Positions 42,672 through 51,268 of a stretch of 64,000 nt of DNA are shown one piece after another. The first letter of the stretch is position 1. Each line of letters opens with the position of its first letter. The DNA comes from Nocardioides sp. J54 (GTDB taxonomy: Bacteria > Actinomycetota > Actinomycetes > Propionibacteriales > Nocardioidaceae): contig NZ_JAER01000011.1 of NCBI RefSeq assembly GCF_000519005.1, positions 26,389 through 90,388 of the forward strand, written 5' to 3'. Position numbers and translations under genes: made by a program. The notes beneath the pieces are model-generated. The model did no database searches. It was not told where the DNA came from and saw only the letters and a program-made list of their open reading frames with translations.

Positions 42672-43031
42672 GGCGTTTGCTCGCATCCTCTCGCCGCTCG
42701 GCTCGAGGCGCAGACGACACCCAGCGGGCGGTGCGTGCATCGTCTGGGCCTCATCGTAAGCCCGTTTCTCGGTTTCGGCCCGTCCGTTCTTTGCCTTCCC
42801 GGGCCACCGCTCAGGTGCTCCCTACCTTCCAACCTCTCGGACAACTCCACCTCTCCCTGGTCCTTCTTCACCTCCTCCCGCCACCTTCCGTTCCCGCCCT
42901 CGCTCCGTCCCTGCTCTTCGCCTTCCGGCTCCACCTCGTTCACCCCAGCCCCTCTCGCCTTCACACGGTTTGCAGATCGAGGGGTCTGTGGATGGAGAAG
43001 CGCACCTGAAGGCTGTGGAACGGAAACGGCC
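42672..43031. other. Pyrimidine-rich non-coding tract upstream of the relaxase (oriT candidate)
   Basis: A gene-free region between the divergent lipoprotein and MobF genes. From about 42770 to 42965 the plus strand is almost entirely C and T, with short A/G interruptions (CTCCCTACCTTCCAACCTCT, TCCACCTCTCCCTGGTCC, CTTCTTCACCTCCTCCCGCC). Neither frame here codes sensibly; a frame in phase with MobF has no family features. Strand asymmetry next to a relaxase is typical of origins of transfer, and both divergent promoters must also lie here. No nick-site consensus can be picked out by eye. Confidence 0.55.
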
Positions 43032-46000
43032 GTGACGGTGTCGCTGCGGCGGATGTCCGCTGGCAGCGGCTACCAGTACCTGCTGCGCAGCGTCGCCGTC
43101 GGTGACGGCAGCAGGGCCCTGTCGACGCCGCTCACCCGGTACTACTCCGAGGTCGGTACGCCGCCAGGCCGCTGGCTCGGCTCCGGAGTCCGTGCGCTGG
43201 GGAGCGGTCAGCTGGCTGCGGGGATGCAGGTGACCGAGGAGCAGCTCGCGCTGCTGATCGGCATGGGGCGGGATCCGATCACGGGAGAGCAGCTCGGGCG
43301 CGCGTATCCGACGTACAAGCGCCTGGTGGACCGCATCGACGAGCGCGTGGCGGCTCTCGATCCGGAGATGACGCAGGAGGACTGCGCGGCCGAAACGAGC
43401 CGAATCGAGGCCGAGGAGACCGCTGCCGGCACGCGCCAGGCCGTGGCGGGTTTCGATCTCACCTTCAGCGTCCCCAAGTCGGTGTCGGTGCTATGGGCAG
43501 TCGCCGATGCGGCCACCCAGGAGCGGATCGCAGAAGCACATCATGCGGCTGTCGCCGACGTCATCGCCTTCTTCGAGCGAGAGGTGGCCGCGACGCGGGC
43601 CGGAATCTCCGACAGCGACGGCGCCGTGGCCCAGGTCAGCGTGGCAGGGGTCGCCGCCGTCGCCTACGACCACTTCGACTCCCGCGCCGGAGACCCACAG
43701 CTCCACACGCACGTGGTGGTATCCAACAAGGTGCTGACCGTGATGGACGGACGGTGGCGCAGCCTCGACGGCCGCCCGGTGTTCTCCTCCGTCACGGGAC
43801 TGTCAGCGCACTACAACGCCCTGCTGGCCGACCGACTCAGCCGAGACATCGGCGTCGAGTGGGAGCTGCGCCAACGCAGTGCCGACCGCAACCCGCAATG
43901 GGAGATCGCCGGCATCAGCGATGAGCTCATCGCCGAGTTCTCGAGCCGGACCCGCGAGATCGAACTCAAGAAGGACGAGCTCATCGCCGAGTACGTGACA
44001 CGGCACGGTCGGATGCCGTCGGCCAGGACCATCGTGGAGCTGCGCGCCCATGCGACCCTGGCGACTCGGCCACCAAAGGAGCTCCGGTCGCTCCTTGACC
44101 TGACAGCCGAGTGGCGACGCCGCGCATCCGAGCGACTGGGCGCGGATGCGACCGCGTGGGCAGCAACGCTCCTTGGTGCTGGGGCACCGCTCACCGTCGA
44201 CGACGTTCCCTTGGCAGCGATCGAGGCGATCGCCGCTGACGTCGTGGCTGCGGTCGAGGTCAAGAGGGCGGTGTGGACCCACTGGAACCTCATGGCCGAG
44301 GCGTCGAAGCAGACGATGGACCTACGGTTCGCGACTAGTGCGGACCGCGAGGCGGTGGTTGCCATGGTGGTCGACGCAGCTCAGGGTCAGTCGGTGTCGC
44401 TGACTCCGCCGGAGCTCGCGAGCAGTCCGATCCGCTTCCAGCGCGAGGACGGCACGAGCCTCTTCCGGCCGCGGCACTCGGCCAAGTACTCCTCGACCGC
44501 GATCATCGATGCAGAAGCACGTCTCCTGGACCGCTCGGAAGCCACGACCGCGCCGACCGTGCGGGGCAGCACGCTGGCGCGGGTGGTGAGGCATTCGAGG
44601 GGTCGCCTCAGCACCCAACAGCGGACCGCGCTCGAGAGCATCACCTCGTCCGGCCGGAAGCTGGACCTGCTGGTTGGCCCCGCGGGCGCCGGCAAGACGA
44701 CAACGATGCGCGCCCTTCGCTCCGCGTGGATCGACGAGCATGGGCAGGGGAGTGTCATCGGGCTCGCGCCATCGGCGACAGCTGCACAGGCGCTGGCCGA
44801 CGACCTGGGGGTCGCCTGTGACAACACGGCGAAGTGGCTGCATGAGTACGACCAAGGGCGCACGGATCTGCGCGCCGGGCAACTGGTGATCATCGACGAG
44901 GCCACGCTCGCGGGAACGGCCACGCTCGACCGGATCAGCAGCATCGCAGAGCCCGCGGGAGCCAAGGTCCTGCTCGTCGGTGATCCGTATCAACTTCAGT
45001 CCGTCGAGGCCGGGGGCGCCTTCGCGCTCCTGGTCGATCGCCGCACCGATGCCCCGGAGCTGACCGACATCCATCGCTTCGTGAACGAGTGGGAGAAGCA
45101 CGCTTCCCTCGCCCTTCGCCGGGGTGAGGTCGAGGTCCTCTCGACGTACATCCGCCAGAAGCGAATCCGCGAGGGACTGACCGACGAGATGCTCGATCGG
45201 GCGTACGAGGCGTGGCGTGCGGACTGCAGCGCCGGGAAGGCCAGCATCCTCGTGACCGAGTCGTCGCATGCCGTACGAACCCTGAACGAGCGGGCCCGCG
45301 CCGAACGGCTGCTGCTCGAGGGCGCCGTCGACGGTCGCGAGATGCCGCTGGCCGCCGGCAATACCGCCTCGGTTGGGGATGTCGTCATCACCCGGCGGAA
45401 CGAGCGCACCCTGCGGACCTCTCGCGGTGGCTGGGTCAAGAACGGCGACCGCTGGCGGGTGGTCGACATACGCTGCGACGGCTCGATGCTCGTTGACCGG
45501 CTCGATCCACGACGTCGAGGCAAGACGGTGCTGCCGCCCGACTACGTCAGCGAGTACGTAGACCTCGGGTATGCCGTCACCGCACATCGGGCCCAGGGCA
45601 TCACGGTCGACACCTCCCACGTCGTCGTCACACCCTCGACGACCAGAGAGAACCTCTACGTCTCCATGAGTCGCGGTCGGGAGTCGAACATCGCGTACGT
45701 CGCGCTCGACCAGCCCGACGACAGCCACTCGACTCCCGAGCCTGACGACGTCACGGCCCGCACCGTGCTCTTCGGCGTGCTCCAACACAGCGGCGCCAGC
45801 ATGTCGGCGCACCAGACGATGGAGGCCGAGTACGCGATCCACGGCGGCATCGACCGTCTCGCCGCTGAACTCGAGACGATCGCGGGACACGCCCAGCGCG
45901 ACCGGTTCGTGGAACTCCTGCGGCGGTCCGGTCTCACGCCTGAGCAGCACGAAGCGGTCGTCCAGTCGAGCGCCTTCGGTCCGCTCACCGCGTCCCTCCG

Positions 46001-46553
46001 CAGAGCGGAGGCCTACCACCACGATCTCGAGAAGCTGGTTCCGCGCGTGATTGCGCAGCACGCGCTGGACGATGCTGACGACATCGCCGCGGTGCTTCGC
46101 TACCGGGTCGAGCAGGCAACCGCGTCCCTGCCTCGAGGCTGCGGACTCCGCCCACGCCTGATCGCAGGCCTCGTCCCGGAGCCGCTGGGGGAGATGTCCG
46201 CCGAGGACCGCCAGGCGATCGACGAACGCACCGAGCTCATCGAGGCCCGGGCCCTCGCCCTCGCGACGGCAGCTGTGGACGCCGGTGCGCCCTGGACTCG
46301 CCGACTGGGGAGGCCGCCGGCCGATCCGAACGACCACGCGTCCTGGATGCTCGCCGCAGCCACAGTCGCGGCGTACCGCGACCGCTACAAGGTTGTGTCT
46401 GATCTGCCCGTCGGGGGAGGAGCCGCGCACGACGCACAGCGGGCCGACCGTAGGCGGGCCCAGTGGGCTGCCCGGGAGGCACAACGCCTGGCGGCCGCGT
46501 CCGCGACCGAGCGCACAGTCGGGACAACTGCGAATGCCATCTCAATCCCATAG
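43032..46553 (+). CDS. MobF-family relaxase-helicase (TrwC/TraA type)
   Basis: A 1173-residue conjugative relaxase. Paired catalytic tyrosines Y37-Y38 in TPLTRYYSEVGTPP; FDLTFSVPKSVSVLW; the metal-binding His cluster in YDHFDSRAGDPQLHTHVVV near 210-226. The helicase part has Walker A GPAGAGKTTTMRAL near 550, IDEATLAGT (motif II) near 620, and a UvrD-like/RecD end motif AHRAQGITVDTSH near 850. It nicks oriT, covalently holds the strand and unwinds it for transfer. A GTG at 43032 is chosen: it starts the conserved VTVSLRRMSAGSGY. Confidence 0.93.
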   Translation: MTVSLRRMSAGSGYQYLLRSVAVGDGSRALSTPLTRYYSEVGTPPGRWLGSGVRALGSGQLAAGMQVTEEQLALLIGMGRDPITGEQLGRAYPTYKRLVDRIDERVAALDPEMTQEDCAAETSRIEAEETAAGTRQAVAGFDLTFSVPKSVSVLWAVADAATQERIAEAHHAAVADVIAFFEREVAATRAGISDSDGAVAQVSVAGVAAVAYDHFDSRAGDPQLHTHVVVSNKVLTVMDGRWRSLDGRPVFSSVTGLSAHYNALLADRLSRDIGVEWELRQRSADRNPQWEIAGISDELIAEFSSRTREIELKKDELIAEYVTRHGRMPSARTIVELRAHATLATRPPKELRSLLDLTAEWRRRASERLGADATAWAATLLGAGAPLTVDDVPLAAIEAIAADVVAAVEVKRAVWTHWNLMAEASKQTMDLRFATSADREAVVAMVVDAAQGQSVSLTPPELASSPIRFQREDGTSLFRPRHSAKYSSTAIIDAEARLLDRSEATTAPTVRGSTLARVVRHSRGRLSTQQRTALESITSSGRKLDLLVGPAGAGKTTTMRALRSAWIDEHGQGSVIGLAPSATAAQALADDLGVACDNTAKWLHEYDQGRTDLRAGQLVIIDEATLAGTATLDRISSIAEPAGAKVLLVGDPYQLQSVEAGGAFALLVDRRTDAPELTDIHRFVNEWEKHASLALRRGEVEVLSTYIRQKRIREGLTDEMLDRAYEAWRADCSAGKASILVTESSHAVRTLNERARAERLLLEGAVDGREMPLAAGNTASVGDVVITRRNERTLRTSRGGWVKNGDRWRVVDIRCDGSMLVDRLDPRRRGKTVLPPDYVSEYVDLGYAVTAHRAQGITVDTSHVVVTPSTTRENLYVSMSRGRESNIAYVALDQPDDSHSTPEPDDVTARTVLFGVLQHSGASMSAHQTMEAEYAIHGGIDRLAAELETIAGHAQRDRFVELLRRSGLTPEQHEAVVQSSAFGPLTASLRRAEAYHHDLEKLVPRVIAQHALDDADDIAAVLRYRVEQATASLPRGCGLRPRLIAGLVPEPLGEMSAEDRQAIDERTELIEARALALATAAVDAGAPWTRRLGRPPADPNDHASWMLAAATVAAYRDRYKVVSDLPVGGGAAHDAQRADRRRAQWAAREAQRLAAASATERTVGTTANAISIP

Positions 46554-46656
46554 GTCTGTCCAGTGATCCGGTTTTCCACAGGCAGACGTCAGGTTCGTAG
46601 ACCCGGCGGCGGTCTGGCCTATGACGGGCGTGTCCACCAATCCACGGGAGGTCCCG

Positions 46657-47016
46657 ATGCTCATCCTGCTTGCGATACCGGTCATCGCGGCGGTCGCGTT
46701 CGTGCAACGATTCCTGCAGGCGGTCGCCCCGTCGAACGTGCTGATCACACGCGTCCGCCGAGCGGGGCCTAGCTGTAGGGGATGCGCGACTCTCGTTGTG
46801 CTTGCGCTCTTCTTGCTCATGGCGATTCAAGGTCTGACGTTGGCAATCTCCAGTGGCGCGCCGGGCTGGTTGAACCTGCTCGTCTTGGTCCTCGCGTGGG
46901 ACACGATCAAGTTCGCGGTGGCTTCCTGCCTCGAGGCCACTGGCTGCGTGCGAAGGTTTGCAATCACTATCGCGTCAAGCAGACGGCTTTCTCAGATCGG
47001 TGGCACATGTGCTTGA
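46657..47016 (+). CDS. Small membrane protein downstream of the relaxase
   Basis: A 119-residue protein with three hydrophobic segments: MLILLAIPVIAAVAFVQRFL, TLVVLALFLLMAIQGLTLAI and NLLVLVLAWDTIKFAVASCL. The ATG follows GGGAGGTCCCG. No family recognised; it could serve entry exclusion or an envelope role, by position. Its 3' end overlaps the next gene start in another frame. Confidence 0.6.
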   Translation: MLILLAIPVIAAVAFVQRFLQAVAPSNVLITRVRRAGPSCRGCATLVVLALFLLMAIQGLTLAISSGAPGWLNLLVLVLAWDTIKFAVASCLEATGCVRRFAITIASSRRLSQIGGTCA

Positions 47017-47362
47017 CGAAGTCGACAATCGTCGGGTGACCATCGTCTACCTCGACAGCGCCCCTGAGAACCACGTCCCTGAGCTGGGGTTGAGGGTCGT
47101 CTCGGTCCTCAACGAGCGTTGGAACGGATGGCTCCGGCCCCTTGCGACCGCAGACGCCTTCGGCAGCTTCCTTGACGCGTGGAGACGGAATGATCCGAAC
47201 GGGATCTGGGGCTGGGCCACTGAGGTGGGAGACACCCTAGTTTGCAGCCGGTCCGACGACGACGAGCCTGCGGACGAGTTTCCGAAGGTGGGCACGCTTC
47301 CCGACGGACGGGCGATCTTCGACTTAACCGGGTGGACCTGGGTAGAGGGCGCCGAGGCGTAA
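47009..47362 (+). CDS. Small hypothetical protein
   Basis: A 117-residue soluble protein, ending DLTGWTWVEGAEA, of no recognised family. Trp-rich C-terminus, acidic stretch SRSDDDEPADEF near residue 85. The start is uncertain: GTG at 47009 overlapping the upstream gene is used; GTG at 47036 gives VTIVYLDSAPE. Convergent with the methylase gene 15 bases on. Confidence 0.5.
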   Translation: MLDEVDNRRVTIVYLDSAPENHVPELGLRVVSVLNERWNGWLRPLATADAFGSFLDAWRRNDPNGIWGWATEVGDTLVCSRSDDDEPADEFPKVGTLPDGRAIFDLTGWTWVEGAEA

Positions 47363-47377
47363 ACCGCTGCCCGGGCG

Positions 47378-48547
47378 TCAGAGTCCCACGTGGTTCCGGA
47401 GGCGTCGGGCGAGCAACTCCGCGATCGGCACGGCGACAGCGTTTCCGATTGCACCCATGCTGCGGGAACGGGCAACCGGAAACTCATAGGAATCAGGGAA
47501 ACCCTGGATCCGAGCCGACTCGCGCACGGTCAAGTAGCGCAGCGAGTTGTCGTCGAACCGAATCATTGCCTCGCCACCGCTGACTCCATGGACTCCGGCC
47601 TTGATCGTCTTGGCCGGCCAGTCGAAGGGACTTCCCGAGTGCTTCGGGTAGGCACGAGCACCGGGAATCCCTCGATGGTTCGTGAAGCCCTCGGCATCTA
47701 TGCCGTCAACGGGCTCCGGTAGCCCGACAACTGCGTCGCGGATGGTCTGCCAGCGCGCCTTTTCCGGCCGACCTAGCTCCTTTAGTACGCGCTTGCGCTC
47801 CTCCATGCCGTCAGGCAGTACAGGCATTGCCATGCCGTGTGAGGTCCAGTAGTCGCCCGTGACCCATTGGTCGTAGAGCAGCGCATCACGGCTGAACTCG
47901 CCGTCGATCTGGTCCGGCCAGGTATCAGCGTTTGGAAGATCAGTTCGGATCCCGATCAGAAAGACACGGCGCCGGTTCTGGGGGAGACCGAAGTCAGCAG
48001 CGTCGATGAGGTGCTGCGTGACGTGGTAGCGCAACGACCGTGGGCGGGCCTTCTGGATCCGAGCATCATGCTCTACCCACAGTTCGTCCGCGTTGGGGGT
48101 AACCGTCGGCTTCTCAAGCTGATGCCGGATGTAGGAGAAGTACGGAGAGAAGGACGGGCGCGTGAGCCCTGGGACGTTTTCGAAGATCACGAACTTCGGA
48201 CGAAGCTTGCGGACGACGTCCAGTGCAGCCGGAAACATGTTTCGATCGTCCTCGTCACCAGCGTGCACACCCGCCAGCGAGAACGGCTGGCACGGGGGCC
48301 CGCCCGCTACTAGGTCGACCTGCCCTTCCTTGAGGTCCGTCTGATTTAGCCAGATGCGGACGTCCTTCTCGTGCACATCGTCCATGTTCCAGAGGCTCGG
48401 GTGCAGCTCTGCGTTGTGTCGAAGGATCGCGGCGGCGGGCTTGTACCACTCGACCAGCGCAAGGTGCTCGAACCCGGCATTCCGCGTCCCGAGGGCCATT
48501 CCGCCTCCGCCCGCGAACAACTCCACTGAGGTCAACGAGTTGCTCAT
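47378..48547 (-). CDS. dcm: DNA cytosine-5 methyltransferase
   Basis: A 389-residue type II C5 methyltransferase with motifs in order: I FAGGGGMALG (residues 10-19), IV GGPPCQPFS with the catalytic Cys (near 83), VI ENVPG (near 120), VIII QNRRRVFLIG (near 195), IX RYLTVRESARIQGFP (near 340) and X GNAVAVPIA (near 370). It methylates cytosines in a target sequence and protects host DNA in this defence locus. It is the last gene of the minus-strand operon; its start overlaps the Vsr stop. Confidence 0.94.
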   Translation of the reverse strand: MSNSLTSVELFAGGGGMALGTRNAGFEHLALVEWYKPAAAILRHNAELHPSLWNMDDVHEKDVRIWLNQTDLKEGQVDLVAGGPPCQPFSLAGVHAGDEDDRNMFPAALDVVRKLRPKFVIFENVPGLTRPSFSPYFSYIRHQLEKPTVTPNADELWVEHDARIQKARPRSLRYHVTQHLIDAADFGLPQNRRRVFLIGIRTDLPNADTWPDQIDGEFSRDALLYDQWVTGDYWTSHGMAMPVLPDGMEERKRVLKELGRPEKARWQTIRDAVVGLPEPVDGIDAEGFTNHRGIPGARAYPKHSGSPFDWPAKTIKAGVHGVSGGEAMIRFDDNSLRYLTVRESARIQGFPDSYEFPVARSRSMGAIGNAVAVPIAELLARRLRNHVGL

Positions 48548-48987
48548 CGGCCGACGGCCTTCCGCCGACTGCGAACGGCACGCTCGACCTGATCAGCCGC
48601 CGATTCGACATCACGCTCGACTTCGGATGCCCAGACACGCATCACCAACCAGCCGTCGTCGGAGAGCGTCTGGGTGACCTGCTCGTCTCGCCGCATGTTG
48701 CGGCTGATCTTGGTCTTCCAGAAGTCAGAGTTTGCGTGGCGGAATTCGTCCTCGAAGGACTTGTAGCCACGGATCCGCCATCCGTTGCCGTGCCAACGGT
48801 CGCCATCCACAAAGCAGGCGACCCGGGCTGGCCCGAACACGATGTCGGGCTTGCCCACCAGATTCGTTGACACGCGGAAGCGGAGTCCTCTCTTGTGCAG
48901 CTCACGGCGCAGAGCCATTTCGGGTCGGGTCCCGGTATGCCTGACTGCAGACATGATCCGGGAGGTCACTTCGGGATCGCGCGTCAC
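48544..48987 (-). CDS. vsr: Very short patch repair (Vsr) endonuclease
   Basis: A 147-residue Vsr nuclease: TSRIMSAVRHTGTRPEMALR (start motif), FRVSTNLVGKPDIVFG with the catalytic Asp, and ACFVDGDRWHGNGWR, where Vsr enzymes usually have FVHGCFWHGH (one zinc-site residue differs). It repairs T/G mismatches that arise when 5-methylcytosine deaminates, and is often beside Dcm-type methylases. In other systems with MutL-like ATPases it may act as the nuclease. Confidence 0.92.
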   Translation of the reverse strand: MTRDPEVTSRIMSAVRHTGTRPEMALRRELHKRGLRFRVSTNLVGKPDIVFGPARVACFVDGDRWHGNGWRIRGYKSFEDEFRHANSDFWKTKISRNMRRDEQVTQTLSDDGWLVMRVWASEVERDVESAADQVERAVRSRRKAVGR

Positions 48988-49610
48988 GCCTGCTCACCGC
49001 CTTTCGGCTGGCGAGAAGCCACGCGGTAGTACTTAATCGCGATAGAACAGCGCTCAGCGATCCGCTTGTGGTGTGCCTTCTCTCCCCGAGTGACCGGGTG
49101 ATCCAAGGTCTCTAAGATCACGACGCACCCCTCGTGGCTCGGGTTGCCCGCGAGGTGGTTGATTGTCGCCCACACCAGGTGACGGAGGTTCTTGGCCGCG
49201 TCCCACACCACGTAGGTCGTCGTGCCGTCGACTCTGGCGAGGCAGTGGAACGGCTTGACCCCCGTGCTGTTGTCGAGGACGACGGAGTCGGAGCCTAGAA
49301 CGTGCTGGACGAGTTGCTCAGCGGTGGGTCCGACGGTGGAGCCGAACCTCGCATACCTCCCAGCTCCCAGTCGAGCCCGTCCGTACTCCTTCATCGGGCC
49401 GTCTTTGATCCACGAGCGGGCGTTCTCGGCGCTCATGTATTTGGTGAGGACGCCGCCGATCTCAGGATCGGTCACCCAATCGTCGTACTGCGCGGTCCGA
49501 TTGCTGGCGGGCAGGTGCTCCCAGTCGAGCCGATCTGCTGCGTCGTAGAGAGCCTTGACCACACCGTCGATCTGATCCTTCGGCACGCGGCGCGATTCTG
49601 CGGCACTCAT
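48984..49610 (-). CDS. Unknown protein of the defence operon
   Basis: A 208-residue soluble protein, not recognised. DDWVTDPEIGGVLTKYM (residues 43-59), VKPFHCLARVDGTTTYVVWDAAK (about 118-140, split at 20) and NHLAGNPSHEGCVVILETLD (155-175) are well-formed alpha/beta stretches. The D-x(n)-E-x-K of a nuclease is not clear. It overlaps by 4 bases the Vsr gene downstream and the helicase gene upstream, so it is an integral part of the system. Confidence 0.8.
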   Translation of the reverse strand: MSAAESRRVPKDQIDGVVKALYDAADRLDWEHLPASNRTAQYDDWVTDPEIGGVLTKYMSAENARSWIKDGPMKEYGRARLGAGRYARFGSTVGPTAEQLVQHVLGSDSVVLDNSTGVKPFHCLARVDGTTTYVVWDAAKNLRHLVWATINHLAGNPSHEGCVVILETLDHPVTRGEKAHHKRIAERCSIAIKYYRVASRQPKGGEQA

Positions 49611-51268
49611 GATGCGGGGAGGTCCGGGTCGAGGAACTGGAGACGTGCGTCATCGTTCGCGGTCTCAAGGTCAGCAGCGTCAAGAATCCACTGCTCGAGT
49701 AGAGACTCGGCCCGAGCGTCGTTGAAGCTGATCTCCGGTTGCGGCACGTCGGGGACGACCTCAATCTCATCCGCATTGGTCTGCCGACGCAGGTTGAGGA
49801 GGGCAGCAACACGACGCAGGTCACTGACGAAGTCGAGTGCGATCACCTTGTGCTTGCCCTCGCGGAGCCGCAGGCCACGCCCCAGTTGCTGGACAAAGAT
49901 CCGACGACTGTGGGTGACGCGGGCGAAGCAGATGATGTTCACATCGGGCACGTCTACGCCCTCGTTCAGGATGTCGACGGCAGTCAGAATCGGAACCCGG
50001 CCGGAACGAAAGTCGAGAAGGCGAAGTTGTCGATCGCGAACCTTCAGCCCCTCATGGATGGCCTGGGCGTTCGACCACTCCGGCGAGCGGCGGATCAGTT
50101 CCGCCATGCGCTCTGCGTGTTCCTTGGTCTGGCAGAACACGATGGCCCGCGGATCGAGTGTCGACCGCCAGGCAGCGCTCAGTTCGTCAAGGATCGCCTC
50201 GTCTCGCTGCGGCAAGAACAACTTCGAGTTGAGCTCCTTCATCGAGTACGAGCGCCGTGACACGTCCTTGACGACATCCCAATCGATGTTGTCCAGGAAC
50301 AACCGGTAGTCAACTTGGGCGAGATAGCCGAGGCGCATCCCCTCGCCGATGCCCAACTTGTACGAAGCGGGCCCGAAATGGCTCTCGATGTCGTACTTGT
50401 CACCACGCCACGGGGTCGCGGTGACCCCGAACTGGCTTGAGTCGCTCAACTCGGCCAGCAGCTGTCCGTACTGGCCGTCCTCTCCCACATGGTGAGTCTC
50501 ATCGACCATGACCAAGGACGGTCGGTATCCAGCGAGCGCCACGTTGAGGGCACTCGCAACGGTCGCGAACGTGACCCCGCGCAAGTCCTTCGGCTTCTCG
50601 TCTCCCGTCAGAACCTGGGTCCTCACGGTCTTCGGCAGGTGTCGCCAGAGTGCGCGCTCTAGTTGCGCGACCAGGTCCTTGGTATGAGCCGTGACCAGGA
50701 TGTCCGCCTTCGGGTCCAGTGAGAGGTGGTGAGCGATGACCTCGCCGCCGACGACGGTCTTCCCCAAGCCCGTGGCGAGCACGAGGAGCGCGCGGCCCTC
50801 GGTGTCGAGGTCTTCTATCAACGAGGCGACGGCTTCGCTCTGGTAGTCCCGAAGTCGGATTCGAACCGGCTGGTCCGCAGCCTGCTCCCAGAGCTGCAGC
50901 AGGTCGGCGCCGGTCCAGAAGTCGATGCGCTGACCCGTGCGAGCCAGGACCTGAGCGCGCGCAATAGCGTCTCGGCTGGGCCGAACGTTGGTGACGACAA
51001 CGCCGCGGTTGGCGCGGTAGTGGTCCATCGCGTTGGAGACCTCATCGACCGCACTCTTCGGAACGCTGCCCTGCTTCTGCCACTTGGCCTGGAACACCCA
51101 CGTCTGCCCGGCAATCGTGGCGAGCAGGTCGCCGCCCTCGTCGCCGGCGCCGTCGATATTCGATATGTCGCTGTACCTCAGGAGGCCAAGGAGTCGTTCG
51201 ACCTGCGTCGTGAACCGACGCTCACCCCCAAGAATCAGGTGCCGTGGATCGACGAAGGAATCGTTCAC
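49607..51268 (-). CDS. Mrr-like nuclease fused to SF2 helicase
   Basis: A 553-residue protein. Residues 1-115 form a restriction-endonuclease-like domain: NIDGAGDEGGDLLATIAGQT then WVFQAKWQKQG, the D(x)n(E/Q)xK pattern (Asp and QAK) of Mrr nucleases. Residues 140-540 are an SF2 (DEAD/DEAH) helicase: LATGLGKTVVGGE (I), VMVDETHHVGEDG (II), GVTATPWRGD (III), and QQLGRGLRLREGKH (VI). It should translocate on DNA and cut when a signal is present. Coupled by 4-base overlaps. Confidence 0.9.
   Translation of the reverse strand: MNDSFVDPRHLILGGERRFTTQVERLLGLLRYSDISNIDGAGDEGGDLLATIAGQTWVFQAKWQKQGSVPKSAVDEVSNAMDHYRANRGVVVTNVRPSRDAIARAQVLARTGQRIDFWTGADLLQLWEQAADQPVRIRLRDYQSEAVASLIEDLDTEGRALLVLATGLGKTVVGGEVIAHHLSLDPKADILVTAHTKDLVAQLERALWRHLPKTVRTQVLTGDEKPKDLRGVTFATVASALNVALAGYRPSLVMVDETHHVGEDGQYGQLLAELSDSSQFGVTATPWRGDKYDIESHFGPASYKLGIGEGMRLGYLAQVDYRLFLDNIDWDVVKDVSRRSYSMKELNSKLFLPQRDEAILDELSAAWRSTLDPRAIVFCQTKEHAERMAELIRRSPEWSNAQAIHEGLKVRDRQLRLLDFRSGRVPILTAVDILNEGVDVPDVNIICFARVTHSRRIFVQQLGRGLRLREGKHKVIALDFVSDLRRVAALLNLRRQTNADEIEVVPDVPQPEISFNDARAESLLEQWILDAADLETANDDARLQFLDPDLPAS

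Noticed and set aside
44322..46484. A 720-codon minus-strand frame across the MobF relaxase
   Set aside because: The plus strand carries complete relaxase and helicase motifs; the opposite frame has no family features.
47009..47035. Reading the 47009-47362 gene as part of the upstream membrane protein
   Set aside because: They are in different frames and overlap only a few bases; a frameshift fusion has no support.
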